A stretch of 64,000 nucleotides of DNA from Setoptus koraiensis (Eukaryota; Arthropoda). Shown here one piece after another: positions 40,344 to 57,260 of the stretch (the first letter of the stretch is position 1; every line of letters begins with the position of its first letter). Where the stretch lies: assembly GCA_048013815.1 (NCBI GenBank), contig CM106586.1, positions 22,072,001 to 22,136,000 of the forward strand, read 5' to 3'. The notes beneath the pieces are model-generated. The model did not search any database. It was given only the letters and a program-made list of their open reading frames with translations, and was not told the DNA's origin. The translations under genes were made by a program, and so were the position numbers.

Positions 40344-43300
40344 CTAATCTTCCATGGGAGCAGTTGGTAGCCCAGTGGGGCTGAGGCGAACCAGTGCACC
40401 TACTTGATGAGATTGTGAATTGTCTGGGGGGCCGCTATTGTTGCTAATTAAAGTTGTTGTGCTACTAACAGCAGTGTTGTCTGCCTTGTTACCACTTCCC
40501 AACGACATAACAATCATGCCACCGTCGGATAGATTTGACAATGATGCAAATGAAGTATTGGCCCGCATTTCTGCATTCAATTTGTTCTGGTCGACGATTG
40601 ACAGGCGTGTCATTCCACTGGCTTGAGTTGACGGATTCTGTTGTTGGCCGACGACCACCACATCAGAGCCAACTATTCTGAGCATGTTCTTTTTTGTCGC
40701 TTTGTCTTCGGCACAAACTATGTCACTAGTTGTTGTGTCATTGTTTTCGTTAGCTACACTGATATTTTCGTAAAGTTTTCTCTTATGATAACTCACGCGA
40801 CGTGCAATATGTCCCCAGGCCACAATAGGACCCTCAAAAATTGCATAAGTGAATACGGCTAGAATCAAAGTCATAAAAGCCAACTCTAGGTATTTTTCAA
40901 CTATAAAATAGTGTGATGGATGCCACTGATGAGGCGATGACAATAAATCAAACCAAACTATGATCCAGCCACTGAAATAGATAGAGCCACTCATGCGACC
41001 TAATGGTACCAAAAATCTTGTCAAGATCCAAGGATTTTTTGAATTCTTTCTTGTGGCTACGTGACGATAAAACAACCAAGTGAATGGCAATAGATACATC
41101 AATTTGCCCAATAAGACAAAAATAAATGTTTGCGTATCGTTCATCTCATTTCCCAATCCAGCCCAGTAGAATGTGGACATGAGAACAGCAGCTATGGCGA
41201 CAAAACTCAATACGCTAGCCAAAAGAGCAGCCAATTGGAGCCACTTTCCCCTCGTATTTTCTATTTGGCCTTGATCATCGATGTAATCCAATTGATCTGC
41301 ATCGTTTGTGTTTGTCACCTCATCAGTGGACCAAATCCAGAGTCTATTTGTGCATGTAAATTTGTTGATTTGTTTGCTATTTGTTGTGGCGATATCGCTT
41401 GAAAAATATCGCTTGAACACCACAAACAGAGCCAATAGTAGACCCATAAAGTAGCCGATCAAATGATTATAGGTGGGCATGTACATTGATTCAATAACTC
41501 GCTGATAGTTGTTGTAGTCTGGATAATCTATGATGAAGGGCACTATCAATTGTTGGTCGCTTGCAACAGTGGCTGGATAGATCATGCCAATAACAATAAG
41601 AATCAAACACAACGTAACTGCTGTAATTATTGTTGACAAGTGTTTTGTCTTGAATTCGGAACTGTCAATCATGAAACCCGATTTACTTGTTGTTGATTGC
41701 TCTAAATGGCCATTGAACTTATCCTTATATTTACCGCTACTATCACTGTTACTATCTGGACTTGATCTAAATTGAGACTGCTGATTGAATTGTTGCTTCA
41801 AACGATAGGCCATAAGTGACGTGAGACCGGTTGCCATTAGGTAAATTATTGGGTAGGCGATCAGATGCAATTGAAATTGAACAGCGCTAACATGAGTGGG
41901 CCATAGGCACGTCTCATTGAGACGATCATTGTTATGAAACAGTAGCATGTTTGTCCAGCCATATTTATCACAAGGTTGTTGAATTTTGTTTGCCTGATCG
42001 TTCATCACAAATCCATTTGACAAATGGGGCCAGACGTAATTGATACAGATCATCGCTAGCACTGGTGGCGCCAAACGGATGTATCTTTTGCAGGCGTAGC
42101 TGCCAAACGATGGCATTAAATAGCCACTAAAGTGTTGATCGGGATTTACATAGGCGCGCCTTCGGTGACGTGACAAACATTTATCTAATAATCTGTACGA
42201 TATTACATAGCCACTTATGAAATAAAATGATTCCATCCAAATGGGAGCGTTCAAGAATATCTGTGTGATGGGCGACCTGAAGAAGGGCACCATGGCATCG
42301 GTCCATCTGGACCACAAAAATGGCACTGGCAAGCAGCCTAAGCTCACCAGTTGAGAATAAACAAACATCATTATGAGAAATCCTTTCAAGGCATCAATAG
42401 TGGTCGATCTGTGATTATTCTCTAGCTTGTTCTCATCCACAATGCTTGATGCAACCTTCGTTTTGATAAACAAATAGCCAGAACATTTGTCTATGGCCAG
42501 TATGTTAAGCATGTCGCTTATCGAGTCCTCGTCACCAGAAGCAAGATTTTGATTATTGTTTGGAGTTTTGGCATCTCGTTGTCGTGCCTTGCTATTATTT
42601 TTGTTGTTTGGAACAAACACGTATATTTTCAAGAATGTTGCCACTACGCTGACCGTGACCATGGTGGTCAATATAAAAAATGCCACCGCTCTTGATGTAT
42701 TAAGCCAATCGATCATGCTGTATGGCTCTTGTTCGCATTCGTAGTCAGACGCAACAATTTGATGATAGTCATTGAATGTCTTCTGCAGGCTGTGCCTTAT
42801 GTCATCTCGGCTACATGATGATGGAAAACAAACACCCATCAGACGAGTGTAAGTGTAGAGAATGGAGTTTTGTTCAATCATATACTGGTACAAAGGACTT
42901 TGGAATGGTGGCACATAATCAGCGCTTAAATTTGATATTAGACTGTATTCATCTTGTCCATTTGGCGGCGGGGCCTCAGATTGAAGCTTTCGCAAATCTA
43001 GCTCTGCCTTTGTATGGCCCATGAAAGTAAGGTTAGACAGTAGAGATAAATCTAGCACAGATTTATAACGAGATATTAGCTTTGGTCTGGGTGGCATCAC
43101 CGGACTAACATTGACTAGACAGTATTTTCCGCGAAATCTTTCCCCTAGAGCTTCTGTTTGCTGCTCAAAATCTCGCCCATCAAATGAATCGTTTGAAATT
43201 TTTGCTGGCGCTCTCACTCTAACACATTGTAGAACGTGGCCCAAATTTGGTACGTTGCCGGATATCAAACCAGGCTCTAATTTACCAAACGAATCAAACA

Positions 43301-44321
43301 TACGCGCGATCCAGCGTGTATTGGTTGATGTCTTTGTATAGTCTTGGACATATCTAAGATCGGCGGCACATTGTGGGGAGACGTTGACGTCGGCATATTG
43401 TTCCAAGTCCTTGTAGAATAATCGCGTGAATTTCCTCATCATGACACGCTTAGCTTCAAAGAAACGCCTAAATAGATCGTCCCATTTTTGTTCCACACTT
43501 AGATACTTACCAAATGGCTTCTTTACCAATAAATTCTCTAATACTCTATCCTCTTCAGCCCGCTGTTGATCCCTATTGGCTCTTTCTATTTTAGCCATCA
43601 CCGAATCATCTTCTTCATTGTATGGAATATCATTAACGTCACTGTTTGTCTCTGTGTATCCATTTGCGTTGCTGCCATTTTGATCCAAGAAATTTGTTGA
43701 TGATGTTGATGACACCTGACGGACCTCAATCATGCTAACAGACTCGGACGAATTGTAACTAGTAATGTCCTCATATGAAGCCGAGTTATTGCCAACATTG
43801 TCTAGTGATAATGAACTTGGTGTTGATTCGATATCCAATGAGATATCTTTCAACTCGATTCCAATTGTAGTTGATGATTTCGGCAAATCAGACATAGATT
43901 CGGTAGGAGAATTTGAGCTAGCATTTTTTGCAGAGTCTGGATCCTTTGCATGGATATCCAATCTGCTCATACCGATATTGGTAGCACGTGAAGAAGAAGA
44001 CACTTCGCTCGATGGGCTGTTACCACCATAACTCGTTTCGTCATACTCAATTAATTTAGTCACTGTATCTACTTGAGGCAATTCTGTTAATACAATATCT
44101 TTAGACAAATCCGGTGTTTCACGTTCAGCTGACACTGAAGTATTTATTGAGTGATTCGATTCTGAGCTTGGTTTTGCGATTGTGCCCCCATTTGGATGGA
44201 TTGCGGGCGTAGAATGACTTTCGGTCACTGTTACGTCAATCGGTAAACAATTAGTTAAAATTGATTGAGACAGAACCAATATGATTAAAATACCGGACTT
44301 ATTCATCGAATTCACAGCCAT
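40344..44321 (-). CDS. Nose resistant to fluoxetine (NRF-6)-type membrane acyltransferase, very long
   Basis: 1325 aa in one exon. I start at ATG 44321; the upstream extension begins with TTG, and this ATG gives a signal peptide (MNKSGILIILVLSQSILTNC). Residues to about 300 are a Ser/Thr/Asp/Asn-rich, acidic, probably lumenal region without a recognised domain. Residues about 310-550 match the NRF domain (VSPQCAADLRYVQDY, SFGKLEPGLISGNVPNLGHVLQCVRVR, LGVCFPSSCSRDDI-type cysteine pattern), and about 640-1230 the acyltransferase-3 membrane region with roughly ten helices (IDALKGFLIMMFVYSQL, APIWMESFYFISGYVISYRLL, RYIRLAPPVLAM). Family members act in lipid uptake and yolk or drug transport in nematodes and insects; the donor and acceptor lipids are unknown. 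The length exceeds the usual 600-900 aa mainly through the N-terminal extension and a long C-terminal tail. Confidence 0.9.
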   Translation of the reverse strand: MAVNSMNKSGILIILVLSQSILTNCLPIDVTVTESHSTPAIHPNGGTIAKPSSESNHSINTSVSAERETPDLSKDIVLTELPQVDTVTKLIEYDETSYGGNSPSSEVSSSSRATNIGMSRLDIHAKDPDSAKNASSNSPTESMSDLPKSSTTIGIELKDISLDIESTPSSLSLDNVGNNSASYEDITSYNSSESVSMIEVRQVSSTSSTNFLDQNGSNANGYTETNSDVNDIPYNEEDDSVMAKIERANRDQQRAEEDRVLENLLVKKPFGKYLSVEQKWDDLFRRFFEAKRVMMRKFTRLFYKDLEQYADVNVSPQCAADLRYVQDYTKTSTNTRWIARMFDSFGKLEPGLISGNVPNLGHVLQCVRVRAPAKISNDSFDGRDFEQQTEALGERFRGKYCLVNVSPVMPPRPKLISRYKSVLDLSLLSNLTFMGHTKAELDLRKLQSEAPPPNGQDEYSLISNLSADYVPPFQSPLYQYMIEQNSILYTYTRLMGVCFPSSCSRDDIRHSLQKTFNDYHQIVASDYECEQEPYSMIDWLNTSRAVAFFILTTMVTVSVVATFLKIYVFVPNNKNNSKARQRDAKTPNNNQNLASGDEDSISDMLNILAIDKCSGYLFIKTKVASSIVDENKLENNHRSTTIDALKGFLIMMFVYSQLVSLGCLPVPFLWSRWTDAMVPFFRSPITQIFLNAPIWMESFYFISGYVISYRLLDKCLSRHRRRAYVNPDQHFSGYLMPSFGSYACKRYIRLAPPVLAMICINYVWPHLSNGFVMNDQANKIQQPCDKYGWTNMLLFHNNDRLNETCLWPTHVSAVQFQLHLIAYPIIYLMATGLTSLMAYRLKQQFNQQSQFRSSPDSNSDSSGKYKDKFNGHLEQSTTSKSGFMIDSSEFKTKHLSTIITAVTLCLILIVIGMIYPATVASDQQLIVPFIIDYPDYNNYQRVIESMYMPTYNHLIGYFMGLLLALFVVFKRYFSSDIATTNSKQINKFTCTNRLWIWSTDEVTNTNDADQLDYIDDQGQIENTRGKWLQLAALLASVLSFVAIAAVLMSTFYWAGLGNEMNDTQTFIFVLLGKLMYLLPFTWLFYRHVATRKNSKNPWILTRFLVPLGRMSGSIYFSGWIIVWFDLLSSPHQWHPSHYFIVEKYLELAFMTLILAVFTYAIFEGPIVAWGHIARRVSYHKRKLYENISVANENNDTTTSDIVCAEDKATKKNMLRIVGSDVVVVGQQQNPSTQASGMTRLSIVDQNKLNAEMRANTSFASLSNLSDGGMIVMSLGSGNKADNTAVSSTTTLISNNSGPPDNSQSHQVGALVRLSPTGLPTAPMED

Positions 44322-45540
44322 GATGGAAATTAACTTGATCTCTTCAGGTTGCTGGTTGCAATCTGGCAAGATTGTGGTGACTTTCTGTGGTATTAGAGTG
44401 TTTGTAACCTATAGTGTTTTAAGGTGTCGCGAATTTAAACTTTGGTAAACTTTGCTACACATATTAAATGAAGAGATCACACATTAATCACACTAATAAT
44501 GAAAATATCTATAGTTCAACTTTCAATCGGGCTATATATGATCGCAATCTCTGGAGATGCAATTATGAACCCTCCGTTGGCCAGTCAAAGGATTTCAAGC
44601 TCGTTCATGGTTAGCTGTAAATTTAACTGTTTATTGAGAGAAGATCAAAGTGAAGGATCATCTTTATAACAATCTTAGTAACAGAGAACAATATGTCGTG
44701 GCGACAATGTGGCTGCAATGTAAGTGTATGGAAGCCAGGTATGGAAACACGCGGAAGTATTAGCCGGTTATTTACTTTCAGCGTCATTGAGAAAAGACAG
44801 CTCACTGTATGGAATAGAGTAACCCTTTACATCTAACGTATTCTTAGTATCCAAAAACAGGATTCACAGAAAGTGTCAAGATCATTTTCACTTCATCACA
44901 TGAATTGTCTCACAAGTTCTGGCAGCTGAAGCGAAATCACGAAGAATAATAAGAGAGGAAGACGCGATAAGTAAATATTTAGAGATGGTACTAGGAAACA
45001 ATGGATGGATACTATAAGTTTTTTTATAAGTATTTATAGCATCAAAGGTTTCCTCAATCATGCACTTAAAATCAAGGTAGATGATGATTACATCTATTCC
45101 TTGTTGTTTAGATACAATAGGTGGTAGTCTTTTTGGAAACAGACACAAATATTCTCAAGTAAGTTATTCTATTGTTGCTGTTGTTCATGAATTACTACTG
45201 TACATATTTTACAAATTCTTGTTTACTTTCTTTTTAGTTTAGTTGAGTCTGATGTCATTGTTATCTGAAGATGTTTGTTTCGTCATATAACCGGCTTGAA
45301 TGTCGCCAAATTTGTCGATCCTGTGACTTACACATGAATTGAAGCCGATGTTAGTAGCTGCTCATGGTATAAATATATGTAGAAAAGCCTAACTATATTT
45401 ATATAATTCATTGCAGGGACCAGTTGGAAAGTATATCCCCGAGGGTTGATAGACTTAGGGGTTTTTTGATGATAATGACGGCGATAATACTAATCAGGTG
45501 GGCTTTCTTAGCTTGCTGTTGTAAGCTAGCTACAACTCGG
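44322..45540. other. Intergenic between the NRF-type gene and CtBP copy A
   Basis: No gene. The part next to CtBP includes its 3' UTR, of which about 46 bp before the stop is almost identical to the CtBP-B 3' UTR; a further short match (TGGTAGTCTTT, about 45122-45145) pairs with 50140-50155. The short minus-strand frames at 44623 and 44888 show no family similarity. Confidence 0.5.
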
Positions 45541-47172
<1,632 letters not shown>

Positions 47173-47437
47173 TTAAATGTCGCTAACAAATAATGTGTGT
47201 GCTCCAATTATGTGTACTATGTGTAATGACGATGATGGTGGCGATAATAATGACGATAGTGACGATGTGTTGTGCGATGTTTTCTCTGCGTGTATTAATT
47301 AATTGATTGATTGGGCGCTAATGGTTGCGCGGATAAAATTGTTCGCTGTCAATGGTGCCAATTATCGATGAACTCGTGTGTGTGTGTGTCGCGGCAATAT
47401 ATTAATAATAATATTATAATAAAATATTGGCAATAGC

Positions 47438-47507
47438 TAGTAATAGTTATCTCGATAGTAATAGTTATCTCGATAGTAATAGTTGTCTCGATAGTAATAG
47501 TTGTAGT
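47438..47507. repeat. 18-bp tandem repeat, about 3.9 copies
   Basis: Unit TAGTAATAGTTATCTCGA, with A/G variation at one position in later copies. Confidence 0.9.
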
Positions 47508-47753
47508 TGTAGCAGTGGTTGCAATAATGGCGGCGATGATAGAATGCAACTGTGAAGGTTTCCCTAAATGAATTCGCCTATGATCATCATAGTGTGATGT
47601 TCGCTTGTCGTTGCAGCTCGGCCAGGCTCGCAGTGTGTGCTCAGCTTACATCCTTGCGCTCAACGTAACATAATATAATACAACTCTCTCCACAACATAC
47701 ACAGCATACAGCCTACAGCGTACAGTTGTGCACTGTAGAGCCCACTGTTCACT

Positions 47754-47798
47754 GCAGAATATACGGCAGAATATACGGCAGAATATACTGCAGAATAT
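47754..47798. repeat. 12-bp tandem repeat, about 3.8 copies
   Basis: Unit GCAGAATATACG. Confidence 0.9.
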
Positions 47799-48374
47799 GT
47801 GTGCTATAGCACCACCAGCTAATGTGTATTGCCAGCCGAGTAGCACAGTATCAGTTGTAGCCAGTGCCAGTAGTTTGGGCAGTAGTTGTAGTGGAAGTAG
47901 TAGAACAGTACAGTATAATGTAAATGTAAATGTTCTCTTTGCTCTGACTTGATATTGATTGTTGTGGACTGTTCGTCTGTGTGTTTGTTTGTCTGATTCT
48001 TTGCGTTTGTCTGTCCGTTCGTCAGTGCGTCTGTGCCTATGTGTCTATCGCGAAACTTACAAACTCAACAGCATTTCAAACGTGCCTTCGTCTCTTCCAC
48101 TGGCAGCCAGCACACACACAGCAGACCAGCAGCAGCAGCAGCGTAGCACACGCTAACGCTCTCTCTACGCTGCTATGCTGCTGCTGCTGCTGCCGCCGTT
48201 GCCGCCGTTGCCGCTGTTGTTGCTGCTGTTGTTGTTGCTGTTGCTGTTGTTGCTGTTGTTCTTACCGATTCTATGCGCTTTACTAATAGTACTAATAGTA
48301 ATACCAATAGTAGTAGCACCGCCGCCGCCGTCTGTAATGCAATCAACAACAGCTCAACAGCACAAGAGCGCGCA

Positions 48375-48422
48375 CACACACACACACACACAACACACTC
48401 ACACACACACACACACACACAC
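48375..48422. repeat. (CA)n microsatellite
   Basis: CACA run broken twice by AACAC/CTCAC. Confidence 0.9.
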
Positions 48423-48923
48423 TGTAGCAGCAGCTACAATTATGATGATACTCCTCACTTGGCACTCTTCGTGTGCGCGCCATCATGTAGCAGGTCAGCA
48501 TCGTCACTGTTGTCATTATGTTAGTCATTGTTCGTACGACGTTCACTAAACGAATGTGAACCCATACAATTCGATCGTCAATGCGCTAGTCACCAATCGT
48601 TGCTCTCATCATCATCATCCTCATCCTCATCACCGTCATAATGCACTACATAGTTGTCAGCGTCATAATAAGCGTCATGGCCGTCATGAGCGTCATGAGC
48701 ATCAAGAGCGTCGTCGTTTGTGAGTGCATGCTCGTCGCGTCATAATGTTACTCACCATCGTCATCATCATCTCTATATCATGTGTGTTTATCACAATGTT
48801 CGTCACTTAACGTCATGTCTAATATTAGCGCAATGAGAGAAAGAAAAAAGAATAAAGATTCTCAGTAGTAAGTTTGCGCCTGCCTGCCTGCCCGCCAGCC
48901 TGTCTGAATGCGTGAGACTGTAT

Positions 48924-48924
<1 letters not shown>

Positions 48925-48968
<44 letters not shown>

Positions 48969-48987
48969 GTGTGTGTGTGTGTGTGCG
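48925..48987. repeat. (GT)n microsatellite
   Basis: About 30 GT units with one GC interruption; the longest dinucleotide run in the window. Confidence 0.95.
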
Positions 48988-50255
48988 TTGCTGTACCAAC
49001 ACATACTGCGCGCTTGTTCGCCTGTATCCCGATCAGACAATCATCATGACAAAAAGCGACTAACATGACGTTGCGAATGATGATAGTGAGCGACAAAGAG
49101 AGAGAGTTATAGTGACTAACAACTACACACATTGTGACGCGCACAATCATGACTAGCTTCATGACGATCCTGTAGAATGTGAGCATGACTATGACAGGCT
49201 TTATGACCAACACAACACAACACACAGCCAACCACCACCACCACCACCACCACCATCACCATCGCCACTGCTATCACAATTGTATGCTCAATATTTAATG
49301 GCTGTACGACGAACATGACCAACTTCATGACGATGACAATCACCAAGAACAAAATGACGGCTCTGATTAGAAACATGACAGAGCCATTCAACGTCTCTCG
49401 CTGACTCTCCTCTTTCCACATATACACACCATACCATGGCCACTAAACTATGCAGTACAGTAGAAATAGTGGAATAAGCACAGCTCTCGTTATTAGTTTG
49501 AATGCTGCTGACTATTGCTGTTGTCCAAGTGGCACGACCCTGGAACGCACGAAGCAACAAGAAGCAATGAAGATAGTCTCGACACTGCTTACTGGCCTGT
49601 ATGTATTTGTGTGCAACAAACATCGATAGCCTCCTGTATCCGTACGCAAACATAGGTGAACTTTCTGAATGCGACCTCTATCGGTCTATAATGTAAACTT
49701 GGCAATTCGTTCCAACGATAACCTAGTTGAGTCAGCTATGTTGACTCATTGCACACTGCTGTAACATCCGTTACATGGTATTAATTATCTCATCAATGAC
49801 AACCTATGCATTATCATTTTAAATTTCTAAGTAAAAATTGCCACTTAAACGAGCAATGTTCTACAATTATGTAGGCAAACACAAGAGAGTAAACGGTGTG
49901 GTAACCATTAAAGGTCACTAGACATATTTCGTGGAAACTCTCATAACTGTGTATTGAATCATAACAGAAAAATTATCGTTTCCACCATTTCGTGTCAGAC
50001 TATACTCTAGAAAAACTTAAATGAGGAGCCTCAAAAAAGCTACCTAACATTAGCAGTCAAAAAAGTTAATTTTATAACAGTAGATCGGGTGATGATTATT
50101 TTTATTTCCTGTTTCATATGCTTCTAGATACAGTTGGTGGTAGTCTTTCTGGAAAGCGAAATTGAGAATGGTGGTTGTCATGATAATAATGATAATAACA
50201 TAAGTCAGGTGGGCTTTCTTAGCTTGCTTATTGTTGTAAGCTAGCTACAACTCGG

Positions 50256-51887
<1,632 letters not shown>

Positions 51888-54800
51888 TCACGTAGGTTTT
51901 TTGTTGTTTTCAATATCAGTACAATATTTGTTGTTCTTTTAATTAGTTGTTGAAGTGATGTCGGATATTAGATGATTTCATGTAACGTAATATGTTCGAG
52001 TATGTGTGTGTATCATGTAACTATTATATTTTGTGAGATGTGGAAAATATTTTTCTAATTATTATTTTTTAACCAATTATTATTATTATTATTGTATTGT
52101 TTTTTGCTGTTGCTTATTATCCCCAGCAATGTCTGCTAATGATTAAGTTGTTGTTTTGCTCAATGTATCTCGCTCGCTGTCTATACTGTATTTAATAGAT
52201 GTTAGGTTGATGCTGTTGTTGTTGCTACTATTGCTGTTATTAGATAATAATAATTAACAACAATGGCAATAATCAATAATCTAAAATTAATCATCAATAA
52301 TAGAAATAATAGTAATAATAATAGGGAATAATAGTGGTTATAATATTATTACTATTATTATTAATAACGCTAGCGCTCTCTGCTGTGTTGATGATTCAAT
52401 ATTGAGACAGACAGGCAAACAGTCAAACAGACGGACCGGCACAGACAGTCTCTCACTACTGGCGCACACACACACTAACACAAGTATAGATAAACGCAAG
52501 AGTGGTTGGCTGTTTTTGATCAGATGTATAAATTCATGAGTTAATTCTTCTCCTTGTTGTCGTATTGATATTTTTTGTTTTTTGTTCTATATTGATGATG
52601 GCTGAGATATGGTTGAGTAATATAATATAGTACAGTAATATTTATAATAGTGATAATTATTAGTGTATAATATAATCAATTTGATATCAATTGTGTTATT
52701 TTGTATTAGAATTATTGGTTGTGCATTGCAAGACGACGACTCTTTTGGCTTGTTGTCGATACAGTGTCAGTAGGGGTCGCTTTGAACGGCGACAATTGCA
52801 TTGTCAAGGCTCGAGTGTGTCTCGTTAATAATATTTAAACTGGTCGCCGTCGTCGCGTTGAATTCTGCTGCACACACACACGCACACAATTTCTTCACTC
52901 CTCAACTTCTCTGCTCTTTTCTCTTTTTTGGCTCCTTCTGCCTGTGCTCACCATTAATTCTATTGGCTCAACTATGGTTGCAGTTTGCACTGCTGCTGCT
53001 GCTGCATGATCGTTGATTTGGCCGAATGTCGCTGCTACTCCCAGTGTGTGTGTGTGTCTAGCATAAAGTCCATGGCTTACACAGTGTGTGTGTGTGTGTG
53101 CCAATGAGACGGCTCCATCAGCGTTGGCATTGCCAACGCTGGCGTTGCCAGTGCTGCTGCAGCGCACAGCGAACATATGATACCTGTTCGTTCGATTTAC
53201 AAACACAGACATACAGACACTTTTAGTGGCGCTCTCTCTCTCTCTTGTTGTATGCTTACTGTTGCTCCTTATCGTTCTCTTCCTCATCACCATCTTCATT
53301 GTCATGGGGCGCGTCATGATCGTCATGACCGTCGCATTGTGAACGAGAGACCAAGAGGCAAGCGAAGGGAATCTCATTCTTCCAGCACACACACACTAGC
53401 TGCTAGCGACTAGCTGCTAGCGACTAGCAGACAGAGCAGAGGCAGCAGCAGCAGCAGCATCAGCACATGGACAACAGTGCTACACTACTAAATACTCGGT
53501 GCTTGCACGCTTGTTACACTAGCGCCGATGACGCTTGCTGCTGCTATTGCTGTTGTTGTTATTGTTGTTGCTACATTAGTGGCACACACAGATTAACTAG
53601 CGATGCACCGTCGAACTATTCGTCAATGCATTTTTTCTCTCTCGCTCGCACATTGTCCGACGCACACACACACTGAGTGAGTCAGCCACTGAGACGCACA
53701 CACATGATTCACAGGACACGATGATGAGGTGCACAAACATACTTACATATAGTGCAATGGTGGCGCTGGTTGCAGCGTCAGTAGTGGCGGCAGTGCTGGC
53801 GGTGCTAGTGGTGCTGGTGGTGCTAGTGGCACGGTGGTGCAGAAGGGACTACAATTGCAACTGCTGCAACGAGAAGCGCAACCCAAGACAACATGCGGCA
53901 CAAAGTAGTGTAGTAATGGTTGCGCGCCAACTGTTGTACATTCATCGACACACACACAACAGAGTGACCGCTTAAATGTTGTTTAGAACGTGCGACACGG
54001 CGCGCTCACACTCGAACACGCTAACTCACCAACACTCCTACTCTCTATCGCATACTTTATCCTGCATGGTGTATTCCATATCATGTGTGTGCTCTTGTTC
54101 CCCCCGCGTGTGTGTGTGTGTGTGTGTTTCCCCCAAACTCGGGCTCTAACAGAACAAAATTGACGACGGCAGCGCTGTTTGGTTATATGTTATGTTTGAC
54201 TCACTGACTGAGTGATCTCGTCGTTGGCGCTCTTACAATCTGCACCATACCCACACTGACACTTTACCATGCACTGCCAATGCTGTGCGCCGCAAGCACC
54301 AACGCGAAGAATATTTTACAGGGGGCACACCATCGCTGGGAGACGCATAGGGTGTGAGGAGCAAATGACCAACTTTCTGCAGATAACGCCGCGCGCCTCT
54401 CGCAATGCATTCTATCAGATGCACAGCAGAAGCCACGCAGGCACAGAGTGACAATCTGAGAGTGTGCACTGGCACACGGTGCGCCTGCAGCCTGCAGCAG
54501 CACTCACAGCATACAGTAGTATAAAGCGCGCACAAAGCACCCGAAATGCGAGTTCTGTGCTGCCACGCTGCACAGGTGGTAGCAGAGCAATGTGTGCATA
54601 AGGAGCAGCACTAAAAAGCACACACGCAGCCGGTGCATCTCTCCGCGTTGAAATATACGCCCATTTGCCCGTGCGCACTTGCAAGGGTCCCTCTCGAATC
54701 GAGAGTCTCGATTCCTAGTGAAGTGAATGCATGGATTGCACATAACTCTTCTCGCCAACCAAGGGACTTTCCCTCGTTTTTTTCTGAATTTTTTCCCAAA

Positions 54801-57196
54801 ATTCATTTTGCACCAACGCCATGCGAGCGTGCCTACGGCAAATGCATTCGAACAGGTTCGTGCTCTCGCATTGTTGTTCACCATATGCCAGCATATTGGA
54901 ATTTCTCCGAAAAATTCGAACTCAACTCCCGGTTCCTCTTCCTGGGCGAGAGAAAGCGAGAGAGAGAGAGCCCTTTGTCATACAAGAGAGTGATCAAAAA
55001 CCCCGTCCACTGTGCCGCTGTAGATCTGTTACCGGACACTGTGAAGTTCTCACAAGGAAACCTCCCCAGCTGATAGACAGTGTGAACACTGTTCGTTGGA
55101 CGGCAGTGTGTCGCGGCCACGGGCCGATGTTAAGCCTTTATTGGTAGTTTGATCGGGGTATTTTGAACTTGGCAACGGGCGCATGCCAACGAAGAGGCGC
55201 CGTCGGACCGGCGGCGGAAAAGCCCATTTGGCCAGTGTGGTCGCTGTGAGTCAGCTCTGATCGTGGCCACAGAATACAGGTGCCAGCTCTGTGAAGGCTG
55301 CATGCAGCATAATCAGCTTACAAGTTGGTTGGGGCAAAAACGAAACCATTTGGCTTTGGGCTTCTCTCTTTTCCCCATTGTGTATCAACGTTCAGCAGCA
55401 ACGGCCTAGTGAGCAGCCATGATCTTGCACTGTAATACGCTATGAATACTCATGAATACTCATACGGCGATATACACAGGTCCTACTTGGATCGAGCTAG
55501 GTCTGAGATCGGACTAGCCCATTGTAAGCTCCGATGAGTTGCTGTGGCATACAATTTGTAGTGCCCTAGAATGAGTTGCACCAGCCTAACAATTGCAGCC
55601 TGCAGCCTGTGTTTACATGTGTGTGTATCGGCGCCTAACAAGTTGTAAATTAGACCTAAATGTGTACGGCGGTGATAGTTTGTATATAGTGTACAGTGAG
55701 TTGCAGACAAAAGTAGTATGGCGGCGTTCGAACTTGGAACAAGTTTTGCGTCAACCAGTGCCGGCGTCACGTGAAGCGTCACTGCCGTCACGTCCATGGT
55801 AGAGGGTGAAGCGTTGCACAAACAAGAACATTGGACAACTGCACCATCGAACTAAAGATTGGTTAGTTCGATAATGGTGCAGCAGCAACAGCAGCACATG
55901 CAAGTGTGCAACTCGCACAGATGGAACTGCAACCAGATGCAATGGTCGACACGAATGGGGATAGCAATTGTGTGGGGGATGATACATCCATCAGCGGCTT
56001 ATGATCAGCCAAATGCTAACGCTTTTGGCGAGCGCGAGGGGCAACGCACTGACGCCAGCCCCAACTCTCTGACGAACTTTTGTCTGTCTGTCTGGTCTGG
56101 CACGGAAGTTCCGTTTTGCGAGTTGCGCCCCCTTGCGACAGTGCAAACACAAAGGCATGAATATATATTCTATTTTACAAACATAATTTAGGGAGGGGAA
56201 CAAGTTGAAATATTAAAAATTAAACGCTTACAATATAAAATAAAATAATACACACGAAATAGTTGTTAGTTAGTCGGAGTGATAATATCAACGTGAAGAT
56301 CATCGCCTGTTACAAGTTGATGTAGATACGATAAACAACAAACAACAACAACAACAACAACAAGTAGCTAACAATGGCTGGAGCGATGTAATCGTTGTGA
56401 GCACAAACACATTATTATATTAATAAACTACGTAAACAACAACAACAACAGCACAACATTGATGATGATGTTGGTTGTTATAATAATTCATGGCACTAAT
56501 TCCACTTGTTCCAAGCAACAAATAGCGAGCGTAGTAGACTCCTAGCCGCAGAGTATTTCCACTTATAATTTTATCAGATAGCAATGAGTTCACATATAGC
56601 AGCAGCAGCAGATGAGCATTCACAACAAAAATAATCATCAGTTTTAATTCAATTCATCTTCTCTCACTACTACTACAACACACACTGCTAACTGTATACA
56701 TATACAGTGCGAATGCCAGTTTATTGCCAGTTGCCAGTTGCAACTTTGGATAGCTTTAGCTCTATTAACGAATTTAACTTCAACTCTAACAATTATTATC
56801 AATATTAAGTAGTCGTAGTGATCATAGAGCTGTATGGCTGATTTACAAGCGCCATGCCGTTGTGCCCGACACTATTGACTATTATGATAGTCAACAACAA
56901 CAACAGTCTCTGCCATGTTTGTCTCATGCTGATTATAGATCATTGATCACAACAGTGCCAAGCTATCTAGGATATTGATGTTGTCCTTTAAACAAAAACA
57001 ACAACAACAACAACGTTGAGTGAACGTATAGTTGTTGTTGCAAGACCAAAACAAGTCGACTATTGACTAGTCACTATTGATTAGCGCTAGCTTTGCATGT
57101 CTCCTCTTGCTGCCAGTGGTTGCTTGTTGGTTATTATGTCACCATGATACTGATGTAATTAATAATAATATTATATTTTTATTTCTATTTTGGCTT

Positions 57197-57203
57197 ACAA
57201 CAA

Positions 57204-57247
<44 letters not shown>

Positions 57248-57260
57248 GCAACAACAACAA
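57197..57260. repeat. (CAA)n microsatellite
   Basis: About 21 ACA/CAA triplets with two interruptions. Confidence 0.92.

Noticed and set aside
47959-49653. Cys/Val/His/Thr-rich frames
   Set aside because: They are translations of CA, GT and CTG microsatellites.
54233-55147. Cluster of overlapping frames up to 146 codons on both strands
   Set aside because: No frame has a family match, and several are open together because of base composition.
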